A DNA stretch of 25,326 bases from contig CALEZI010000124.1 in the NCBI GenBank assembly GCA_937928755.1, positions 1 to 25,326 of the forward strand, read 5' to 3'. Under the pieces are notes generated by a model, which searched no databases, was not told the DNA's origin, and saw only the letters and a program-made list of their open reading frames with translations. Numbering within the stretch: the first letter of the stretch is position 1; each line of letters begins with the position of its first letter. The position numbers were made by a program, and so were the translations under genes. The DNA is from an uncultured Rhodanobacteraceae bacterium. GTDB taxonomy: Bacteria; Pseudomonadota; Gammaproteobacteria; Xanthomonadales; SZUA-5. Below, piece by piece: positions 14,962 through 21,976 of this stretch.

Positions 14962-17199
14962 CTACTTCCGGATGTTGGTAGCGCGAATTTGCCCACCGGC
15001 AGGCATTGCGCCAGATGCATCGGCGAAGCCGGCGCAACTCGCGCGCCGGGCGAAGAACGGAGGATCGCTGCGCGGGTTGGGTGTGTTCCCGGCCAGCACG
15101 ACAGTGCCATCGGCGAGCACCGCGAGGCTGGCCGACGAGATCTGCGGCCTGGGATCGGTGAGCGCGCGAACGTCGCCGATCGCCGGATTGAAGATGTTGA
15201 AGGCTCCTTGGTGCCAGCTGATCGCACAGCCGTCGGGCAAGCGTGCCGCCGCCGGCCCCATCGGCGATGACGGCAGGATGTAGGTCCACTGCCGGGCCTG
15301 GGGATCCCACAGCATGTCGGAAACGCGCGATTCGGGCTCGGCAAACATCCACGCCATCAGCACGGCGCTGGCGTCGACCGCTTGGCCGTCCACCGGGTCG
15401 ATGAAGTGCGCCAACGGCGGAATGCGGATTGCTGCGCCTTCGACCAGGTGCGACAGATCCGTGACCAGGCGGACGTCGGTCCAGCGATCGGAGCCGGCCT
15501 CGAAGAGCTTGGCCGCGTGCTCGTTCAGCACCAGCAGCAGGCGGCCGTCATCGAGCGCGCCGAGACGGTACGAATAGCGGGGTGGCCGGTCGCTGTCGTG
15601 GTAGATGTACCTGGGGTCGGGTTTGCCGGGGCGCAGCGGAATCCGGCCACAACTCCAGGACCGATCGTCTTCGACGCGCCAGCGCAGGCAATCGAGTTCG
15701 GCGCCGTCGAGCCCCACGCGCAGCACGTCGCCGTCCGGCAACTGGGCCGCCTGCAACTGCCGCAATCGAGGCCCTTCCGCCTCGAATCGAGCGCTCCAGC
15801 GATCGCGAACCGGATCCCACAGCTGGCGCAGGATGCCCTCGCGATCGAACGCCGGCAGGATTCCCCAGGTCGCCAGGCGCCCATCGCTCAGCGCCAGCGT
15901 GATGCTCTCGCCGGTGCCGATGTAATGATCCGTCGGCACCAGCCATTGCCGGGTTTCCTCGTCCCAGATGCTCAGGTACGGCTGCTGCGTCGAAAACGCT
16001 GCCAGGCCGTCTTCCTGCAGTTCGACCAGCGTCGACTCGCGATGGGCCGGCGCTGGTCGCGCCACCCACGCACGTCGATCCGCCGACAGCTGATGGCGGT
16101 ACGCGTGCAGCGTGCCGTCCTTGCGCTCGAGCAGGGGCTGGAGGTAGCTCACCCAGTCGCCGGTGTCGAGCGGCGGCAACAGAGACCATTGCTGGGTGGA
16201 AGCCGACCAGCGCACGCCCTCGGAGCGGCGCGCGGGATCGGCGTCAAGCCCAAACGCGGCGATGAACAATACTTCGTCGCCAGCGGTGCGCTGCACCCAC
16301 ATCGGCTTCTGTGCCGTCTGCAGGTTCAGGTCCGGCATCGGGCTCAGGACCTGCACGGTTTCCGTCCGGCTATCCCAGAGCTCGGCCGTCGCGTTCCCGT
16401 CCGGGAGCCAGCGACCATGTCCGGCGCACCAGTCACCGCTCTCTTCGCCGGCTGCGCGCGCAGCGTCCGGGGGAATTTGTTCACAGTAGAGCTGGGCCAC
16501 GAACTTGAGTTGCGAATCGCCGCTGACCAGCACCTTGCCGTCGCCCAGGATCGCAACCACCGCCCAGGGGCGCGGCGTGACCGGCATGCGCCGCTCGGCA
16601 ACTGCGCCCGTGGTCGGATGCCAAGTCCAGGCGCGGAACTGGGTGAGTTCGCGGCGGGTCGCCGTTTCCAGATCGACCCGGCCCTGGGCAATGAAAATGA
16701 TCTCTCCGCTGTCCGTGGCGGCGAATTTCACCAACTCGCGCGCATCGAACTGAATGCCGTCGAGGGTGCTCCATGTACCGCTGTCGGGATCCCACACCTC
16801 CGGGGAGTTGGCGACCGTCTGTTCCGCGGTCGGCCGGTCCATGACCCAGCCGCCAGCGACGACGACGCGCCCGTCCGCGAGGCGCAGGCCTTGATGGAAA
16901 CGCCGATACCAACGACTGCTTCCGCTGGGGTAAAAGCGCCGTTCACGCGGGTCGTAGATCTCCGCGGCATTGAGCAAGACGCCGGCGCTGCGGCCACCGG
17001 TGATCAGGATGCGATCGTCGTCGAGCAGGATGGCAGCGTACTCGTGGCGCCCGGGGTATTCCGGATGCGGGTCGCCAGGGCCGAGGTCGGGGCCGCGCCG
17101 GAACACGTCGGCGCCAGCGCCTTGCGCGATGAAGACGATGGCGAGTGCAAACAGCCGGGCGCGGCGTCGGCGCCAGCAAGATCTGGCGTGCTCATTCAT
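14962..17199 (-). CDS. Secreted kelch/propeller-like protein (operon gene 3)
   Basis: This 745-residue exported protein has a signal peptide (LFALAIVFIAQGAGAD, after an arginine-rich start). It is built of repeated beta-strand units of the kelch/galactose-oxidase type: YAAILLDDDRILITGGR, EIYDPRERRFYP, LADGRVVVAGGW, EVWDPDSGTWS, LGDGKVLVSGD, AELWDSRTETVQ, and so on to LAVLADGTVVLAGN near the end. Such proteins fold as propellers and usually bind sugars or proteins; no catalytic residues are evident. ATG 17199 overlaps the preceding gene by 8 bases. An earlier in-frame start at 17253 would lie inside that gene and delay the signal peptide. Function is unknown. Confidence 0.85.
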   Translation of the reverse strand: MNEHARSCWRRRRARLFALAIVFIAQGAGADVFRRGPDLGPGDPHPEYPGRHEYAAILLDDDRILITGGRSAGVLLNAAEIYDPRERRFYPSGSSRWYRRFHQGLRLADGRVVVAGGWVMDRPTAEQTVANSPEVWDPDSGTWSTLDGIQFDARELVKFAATDSGEIIFIAQGRVDLETATRRELTQFRAWTWHPTTGAVAERRMPVTPRPWAVVAILGDGKVLVSGDSQLKFVAQLYCEQIPPDAARAAGEESGDWCAGHGRWLPDGNATAELWDSRTETVQVLSPMPDLNLQTAQKPMWVQRTAGDEVLFIAAFGLDADPARRSEGVRWSASTQQWSLLPPLDTGDWVSYLQPLLERKDGTLHAYRHQLSADRRAWVARPAPAHRESTLVELQEDGLAAFSTQQPYLSIWDEETRQWLVPTDHYIGTGESITLALSDGRLATWGILPAFDREGILRQLWDPVRDRWSARFEAEGPRLRQLQAAQLPDGDVLRVGLDGAELDCLRWRVEDDRSWSCGRIPLRPGKPDPRYIYHDSDRPPRYSYRLGALDDGRLLLVLNEHAAKLFEAGSDRWTDVRLVTDLSHLVEGAAIRIPPLAHFIDPVDGQAVDASAVLMAWMFAEPESRVSDMLWDPQARQWTYILPSSPMGPAAARLPDGCAISWHQGAFNIFNPAIGDVRALTDPRPQISSASLAVLADGTVVLAGNTPNPRSDPPFFARRASCAGFADASGAMPAGGQIRATNIRK

Positions 17200-17986
17200 C
17201 GCAGCCGATTCCGACGTCGGGGTGGCCGTAACCGGACAGGCCCACCAGACCATCCTCGTCCGCGCGGCTGGAGAGATACCAGCGTCGCGACTGCATCGAG
17301 CTGGAAAAGTCGATCAGATAGTCGGTCAGCCCATCGCGATCGAGGTCGCCTGCCCAGAGCAGGTAAGCGATGAGAGCAGAACGGGGCGGCGGCGGACCGG
17401 CAAGGATGGCGTTGAGCGGCGCCAGACAGAGTTGACCCAGCCACTGACGCTCCCCACGCGCCTCGAGGTACAGCCCTGCCGTGCTTGCCGCGCGATCGGT
17501 GAGCATCGGGCGCAGTCGCTCCTCGCTGCCGTCCACGGCGAGCACGATTTCCAGCGTGCGCTCGGAACCGATCACGGCCGGCTGCGCAGCGGCGGGAAAC
17601 ACACTCGGCAGCACGCCGGGCATCAACCACGCGAGCGCCGGATCACGCCGCAACCAGGCGATCACCGGCAATGAAGATGGCGTTGCCACCTGCCAGCGCA
17701 AACGCTGTCCGGCGATCCCGACCGGATGCTGCGGACTCGGCCGCGACTCCACCTTCGCCGTCAGCGTCGCCGCGACCAGTTCGCAGCCGGCGTCGGCGCA
17801 GACCAGTGCCAACCAGTCGTCGCCGGGCGCCAGCGGCCAGGCTGGCAGCCACAGGTCGTTGCCGATCGCGAAGCTGAGGTCGGGAGCGGACACCGGCTCG
17901 GGTTCCAGGTCCTGTGCCGCTGCCGCACTGCAGGCGGCAAGAAAGAGCCCGGCACAGGTCGACCGCAGGATGCGTCCGCGCCTCAC
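17192..17986 (-). CDS. Secreted protein of unknown function (operon gene 2)
   Basis: This 264-residue protein has a signal peptide (AGLFLAACSAAAAQ, cleavage near residue 25). I recognise no full domain. Near the C-terminus DLDRDGLTDYLIDFSS resembles the calcium-binding loop of FG-GAP/thrombospondin-3-like repeats. Cys63 and Cys68 could form a disulphide. The GTG start at 17986 overlaps the stop of the upstream gene (GTGA). Its own 3' end overlaps the next gene, so it is translationally coupled on both sides and probably acts with the two propeller proteins. Confidence 0.8.
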   Translation of the reverse strand: MRRGRILRSTCAGLFLAACSAAAAQDLEPEPVSAPDLSFAIGNDLWLPAWPLAPGDDWLALVCADAGCELVAATLTAKVESRPSPQHPVGIAGQRLRWQVATPSSLPVIAWLRRDPALAWLMPGVLPSVFPAAAQPAVIGSERTLEIVLAVDGSEERLRPMLTDRAASTAGLYLEARGERQWLGQLCLAPLNAILAGPPPPRSALIAYLLWAGDLDRDGLTDYLIDFSSSMQSRRWYLSSRADEDGLVGLSGYGHPDVGIGCDE

Positions 17987-19185
17987 CAGTTGCTCTCCAA
18001 CGCGGGGATCAACATCGGCGTGCCGGCGTCGTCGATCAGGAGCAGCCGTTCGAAGATGCGTCCGTTACCCGGCTCGCTGCCGCGCCAAAGCTCCGGCCAC
18101 TGCCCGCTGGCCTCATCGAAGCGCAGGATGTAGTGCTCGGCCGTGTTGCCCACACGCAGATGCGCGAAGATCCGGTCGCCGCGGACCACGACCGTCGCGC
18201 GCTCGACATCGTCCGGCGCCGGCAAGTCCACCCAGCCGCTGCCATCTGCCAAACTCAGCTCGACCGCGTGCTCCGAGGCGACGCTTTCGCCTGGAGGAAT
18301 CGTCGACGAGCCCGCCCGCAGCACCCGCCCATCGCTGAGGATCTGCATCGGGCTGCCATGCGGCAGTCGGGTCGGCGCCGAAGTTCGCCACGCGTTCGTG
18401 CGTGGATCGTAGATTTCATGGTCGCGGGCATGCGACCACGGGCCGAAGCCGGTGTAGGCGACTTCTCCAGCTGGCGCGTCCTCGTCTGCGGGAGGAGCAA
18501 GCGCAATGCGATAGGGCTGGACTTGTCCATCCGCAATCACCAGGCGTCCGTCGGCGAGGCCACGGGCGACCACCGGCGTGCGCTCGCCGAGCTCGGCACG
18601 TGCGCGGTCGAGGGTGGCGAAGTGCGATCGCGTCAGCGTCGGCGTGGTCGACCCATTGGATTCGAAGCGCAGCCTTTCGATGCGGCCGCCGTCGTCAATC
18701 GCCACCAGGTCGCCATCCGCCAGTTGCGCCCAGGCCTCCACATGCGGCATCTCGAACACCTGCCAACCGGACCCTGGCGTTGCCGGTTGCAGCCATTCCA
18801 GCGGCAGGTTGCGCTCGTCGTCTTCACCGATGCCACCCACGACGACCAGGGCGCCATCGGGCAGGCTAAAGACCTGCGGCCGGTAGCGTGCGATCTGCAG
18901 CTTCGGCAGGTGACGCACGCTGCCGTCGATGCCGAGCACGTCGACCGCCGTCGAACGCGCCCAGCCAAGCCGATACGAGGTGCCGCCGGCGACAATCGTG
19001 GTGTCGCCGAGATCGAGCAGGCCCGCCTGCTCGCGACCAAGCTGAAACCCGAGCCCGGGATCGAAGCGCGCGCGGTGCTCTTGCGGCGGCGAATTGCTTT
19101 CCCCGCGAAGCGAATCCTGCGCCTGCGCGTTGACCGCCCCGACCGCGCATCCCACCAGCAAAATCCAGACAGCGCGCATGCGCAT
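17983..19185 (-). CDS. Secreted kelch/propeller-like protein (operon gene 1)
   Basis: This 400-residue exported protein starts with a signal peptide (WILLVGCAVGAVNAQAQD). It continues with kelch-like repeats: DTTIVAGGTSYRLGW, SLPDGALVVVGGIGEDD, GLADGRLVIADG, HEIYDPRTNAWRTSAP, ILSDGRVLRAGS. The repeats match those of the 745-residue protein at the end of the same operon, so the two likely arose by duplication and share a fold. ATG 19185 gives a full signal peptide; ATG 19179 is an alternative. A weak AAGG precedes it. It is the first gene of a three-gene coupled operon. No promoter is clear upstream, where the preT remnant lies. Confidence 0.85.
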   Translation of the reverse strand: MRMRAVWILLVGCAVGAVNAQAQDSLRGESNSPPQEHRARFDPGLGFQLGREQAGLLDLGDTTIVAGGTSYRLGWARSTAVDVLGIDGSVRHLPKLQIARYRPQVFSLPDGALVVVGGIGEDDERNLPLEWLQPATPGSGWQVFEMPHVEAWAQLADGDLVAIDDGGRIERLRFESNGSTTPTLTRSHFATLDRARAELGERTPVVARGLADGRLVIADGQVQPYRIALAPPADEDAPAGEVAYTGFGPWSHARDHEIYDPRTNAWRTSAPTRLPHGSPMQILSDGRVLRAGSSTIPPGESVASEHAVELSLADGSGWVDLPAPDDVERATVVVRGDRIFAHLRVGNTAEHYILRFDEASGQWPELWRGSEPGNGRIFERLLLIDDAGTPMLIPALESNW

Positions 19186-19306
19186 CAGCGGCCTTGACGC
19201 AACGAAGTCACAAAAGCATACGGTCGCCGGCGCAGGAGTTGCGGTCGGTAATCGGATGGCTGGTGGCGGCGATCGGGCAGTCCATTGCTTTCGGTCGCGA
19301 CTCCAC

Positions 19307-19515
19307 TCAGGCGCGCAGCGATGCGTCGATCGACGCCGCCGCGCGCTTGCCGTCCTCGACCGACTGTACGGTCAGATCGACCTTGCCGCCGGCCCAGTCG
19401 CCGCCGGCCCAGACTTGCGCGAAGGTCTGTTCCAAAACGGTGGCGCCAATCGATTCGGCGCCGCGGCGGCAAACCAGCGTGACCGCTTCGGCGCCGAGGC
19501 GCCGCGATTGCGCGC
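19307..19515 (-). pseudogene. preT remnant with a large internal deletion
   Basis: The reading frame ends SRRLGAEAVTLVCRRGAESI, then GATVLEQTFAQVWAGGDW, then AGGKVDLTVQSVEDGKRAAA and SIDASLRA-stop. The first part matches preT residues around SRRLGAEEVTLVYRRGAESM to LEQAFA. The second matches the PreT C-terminus from VWAGGD onward. About 83 residues between them are missing, in frame. The DNA is also closely similar to 24000-24094 and 24344-24441. No start codon, FAD-binding or iron-sulphur part remains, so it cannot be a working PreT. It is the decayed 3' part of a second preT-like (or GltD-like) gene on the same strand. Confidence 0.85.
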
Positions 19516-19533
19516 GAAACCCTCCGAAGCGCG

Positions 19534-19941
19534 TCAAGTGGATTGAAGTCGATCCGCGGCAAGACTCGCCAGCATCGTTTCGGCGCTTTCGCCGTAGAGG
19601 TCCCCCCAATAGGTTTCGACGGTATCGTCGAAGCGCGAGCCCATCACATCGCGCAAGCTTCCAAGCAGTGCTGCGCCGGCGGCGTCGTAGTGGCTGGCGC
19701 AAAAGCCGTGGCAGTGCAGATGCCGCGCCAGGCGGCGGCAAACCACCGGGAAACGCTCGCCGCCGCGATGGGCGGCGAGCAACTGCAGGCAGCGCAACAG
19801 ACGCAGCCCCTGGATCTCGGGTGTTCCAGCCAGATCCCGCAACTCCGGTGCCCCCAGCCACAGCCGGCGCTGGAAGGCCGAACCGAGGATCCCGACGGGG
19901 ATCCCACGCATCGGGATCGGGAAGGTCGAAGTTGCGACCAT
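19534..19941 (-). CDS. Globin-like protein, divergent or decaying
   Basis: This 135-residue ORF resembles single-domain bacterial globins in its spacing of motifs. FQRRLWLGAPELRDLAGTPE followed by IQGLRLLRCLQLL resembles the B-E helix part (FYxRLFxLxPxLRxLF, then Q..KL...L). GFCASHYDAAGAALLGSL and WGDLYGESAETM resemble the F-H helices (GV...HY..VG.ALL..L, W...Y..LA..M). The N-terminal A-helix region is not family-like, and a leucine appears where I would align the haem-ligating F8 histidine, with histidines at both neighbours but one. So it may be a haemless or dying globin. ATG 19941 lies 7 bases after the upstream stop and has no clear ribosome-binding site. Confidence 0.45.
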   Translation of the reverse strand: MVATSTFPIPMRGIPVGILGSAFQRRLWLGAPELRDLAGTPEIQGLRLLRCLQLLAAHRGGERFPVVCRRLARHLHCHGFCASHYDAAGAALLGSLRDVMGSRFDDTVETYWGDLYGESAETMLASLAADRLQST

Positions 19942-19948
19942 GGCGGGA

Positions 19949-20770
19949 TCAATTGTTGCTGACCATGAACCAGCCGGTCACGAAATCGTTGGAATTGTAT
20001 GGCGTCGCTCCTGACAAGTTCCTGATGCAAAGCCCGACCCGGTAAGTACCGCCAGTGGTCATGACGCGGCTCATTGCCGCGGTGACCATCGCTCGTTGTG
20101 GGGTTGGCGGCAGTGTTGGATTAACGAAGCTCGGTGTGTCGAATGCCGCCGGCGCGGCGCCGTTGACGTTGTCGCTGAAACATAGGGCCACCGCCACCGG
20201 CACGGGATTGACGGATGAGTGACCGATTGCGCCGACGGACGTTCCCGAGACCCGTTGACCCGCCGTCACGGTTACCACGGCGAACGGACCGGCGAACACC
20301 CAGGGGGTACCTGCCGTCACCGGAATGATGCCGATCTGCCCCGACTGCGTCACCACCTGAACCACGCCACTCGGACCTTGCGGGCCCGGATTGCCGGCCA
20401 GCGCAAACTGGGCGACCGGCGCGGCGGTCAAGGCCTGGCGTGGCGTCAGCGCATCGTAGGCTCCCACGCTGTTTCCGGCGCGTACCGCCACCGCCAGCCA
20501 GCGCGCCTGGCTGCCGAACGCACCTGGGCCGAAATCGAGTTCGACGCTGAACACGCCGTTCTCGACCGGGATGTCGCTGGACAGCACCACGCTGCCCGCC
20601 TGAGCGCCGCCGGCAAGCGCGTCGAACAGGCGAAACTCGAAGTCGAACAGCCCATTGGCCGGCTGATTGTTGTCTTCCAGCTTGCCCTGGTAAGTGAACT
20701 GGGTGCCCAGCGGGGCGGCGTGGGCGGCAATGGCGAAAAAGCACAGCAGTGCAAACGCAATACGAAGCAT
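19949..20770 (-). CDS. Secreted hypothetical protein
   Basis: This 273-residue protein has a clear signal peptide (MLRIAFALLCFFAIAAHAAP). Next comes a beta-rich region (GTQFTYQGKLEDNNQPANGL, FDFEFRLFDALAGG, VENGVFSVELDFG) of a kind I have seen in secreted proteins of environmental bacteria. A tiny collagen-like stretch (GNPGPQGPSG) joins it to a C-terminal beta-rich domain of about 110 residues with two cysteines. I cannot assign a function; a surface or fibre role is possible. ATG 20770 is chosen for the signal peptide. The upstream small secreted gene ends 4 bases before it, so they form an operon. Confidence 0.8.
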   Translation of the reverse strand: MLRIAFALLCFFAIAAHAAPLGTQFTYQGKLEDNNQPANGLFDFEFRLFDALAGGAQAGSVVLSSDIPVENGVFSVELDFGPGAFGSQARWLAVAVRAGNSVGAYDALTPRQALTAAPVAQFALAGNPGPQGPSGVVQVVTQSGQIGIIPVTAGTPWVFAGPFAVVTVTAGQRVSGTSVGAIGHSSVNPVPVAVALCFSDNVNGAAPAAFDTPSFVNPTLPPTPQRAMVTAAMSRVMTTGGTYRVGLCIRNLSGATPYNSNDFVTGWFMVSNN

Positions 20771-20774
20771 GGGA

Positions 20775-21068
20775 TCAGTCCTCAAAGGAATTCTGGAAAA
20801 GGATGTCGGAAGCGGGTGCATCGGCTGCGGCAGGCCAGAAGCCGCCCTGCAGCGTGAATCGCTGGCCCTGCAACCAGCCGGCATCCGGCTGTCCTGCGGT
20901 GCCCTCGACAGCAAAGCGCGTGCCTTGCGAATGGCCGCCGCCCGCGTCGGCCGTACTGCTGATCAGGCGAAACGGCGCGGCTTGCGCGGCGCCGATCAGC
21001 CCCAGCGCCAGCGCGACAGGCAGCAGCAATTGCCGCCGGGTGGGATGGAAGAGAGAGGGTGCATGCAT
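20775..21068 (-). CDS. Small secreted hypothetical protein with NSFED tail
   Basis: This 97-residue protein has an N-terminal signal peptide (RRQLLLPVALALGLIGAAQAAP). A short domain rich in glycine and aromatic residues follows (FRLISSTADAGGGHSQGTRF, AVEGTAGQPDAG, FTLQGGFWP). It ends DILFQNSFED. That terminal pattern (aliphatic-F-x-N-x-F-E/D) recurs, as I recall, at the ends of secreted proteins in Lysobacterales, but I cannot verify this here. It precedes the larger secreted gene by 4 bases. The start could be 21068 or slightly downstream; no strong ribosome-binding site is seen. Confidence 0.65.
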   Translation of the reverse strand: MHAPSLFHPTRRQLLLPVALALGLIGAAQAAPFRLISSTADAGGGHSQGTRFAVEGTAGQPDAGWLQGQRFTLQGGFWPAAADAPASDILFQNSFED

Positions 21069-21976
21069 CCGGTGTGGCTCCAGTCAGGCGGTGTGGAGCG
21101 AGGCTGACGGGGGGCGCGGATTGCTGCTTGACGCGAACATTGGCGCAGCTTTACGCCAACATTTCTGCTTGTTTTTCAGCACTTTATGCGAACTTATCCG
21201 TCGAGCCGCCGCAACCATTCGGTGGCCGCGGTGCATGCCAGTCAGTGCGAATCCTCTTTCTCGGCCCGAAAAATTTCCACGGGCCATGCACCTCGTCATT
21301 GCGAGGAGCGTAGCGACGAAGCAATCCAGTGACCCTTCTTTGCTCTGATTCCGCGGTCGGAAAACCAAGCAGTGTCACTGGATTGCTTCGCTGCGCTCGC
21401 AATGACGAATCAACGACTTGCGATATGGGTTCATGGAGAGCTTTCAGTTTCACCCAAAACTGCGCGGTGACCATGAACCCGTTCATCCTGAGCAGAGCGT
21501 CCGACGCTTTATCAGGACGCGGCGTCGAAGGACACCGTTCACCCTTCGACGCCGCGTCCCGGTGGAGCTTCGGGACGCTCTGCTCAGGGCGAACGGTATC
21601 GATGATATTCAATGACTTACGATATAGGTTCATGGAAAGGAGCGTGGCGACGAAGCAATCCAGCACTGTTTCCTGCTTTGAAGCTGCCAGGCAAAGGCAC
21701 TGGATTGCCACGGCATGCGCTCTCAGTTATTCGCTTCGTTGCCGATGTTCGCGGCGCATGCCCCGCAATGACGAAAGCTCGCAATCATTCGCTTCGTAGC
21801 CGACGTTCGCGGCGCATGCCTCGCAATGACGAAAGCCCGGGCGCGCCGAACGGGATCACCGAATACTTGCGAGCGGGCCTGTCACCTGGGCCGCCACGCG
21901 GCCAACGTGACCTTCGTCCGGGCGTTCGATGCGCGAACAAGCGCATCGCCAGATCGACCCAAAGTCTTGCCCGAGA
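21069..21976. repeat. Repeat-rich non-coding region (about 0.9 kb)
   Basis: No gene is supported here. A first inverted repeat has arms 21294-21333 and 21374-21407, the widespread type CGTCATTGCGAGGAGCG...GAAGCAATCC, with a decayed second copy near 21638-21708. A nested palindrome has outer arms 21481-21502/21573-21594 (20 of 22 matching) and perfect 17-bp inner arms 21515-21531/21543-21559. A direct repeat of about 26 bp (GACTTGCGATATGGGTTCAT type) lies at 21415-21440 and 21614-21639, flanking the nested palindrome. A tandem repeat of period 58 bp lies at about 21727-21838. The left end (21150-21200) is AT-richer and may hold the promoter of the small secreted gene. Confidence 0.85.

Noticed and set aside
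15382..17373. 663-codon plus-strand open frame over the propeller operon
   Set aside because: No signal peptide, domain or repeat; it is antisense to a secreted kelch-type protein with coherent repeats.
19949..20770. Phage tail-fibre gene, because of a collagen-like GPQGPSG stretch
   Set aside because: The stretch is only about ten residues, the protein has a Sec signal peptide, and no phage genes are nearby.
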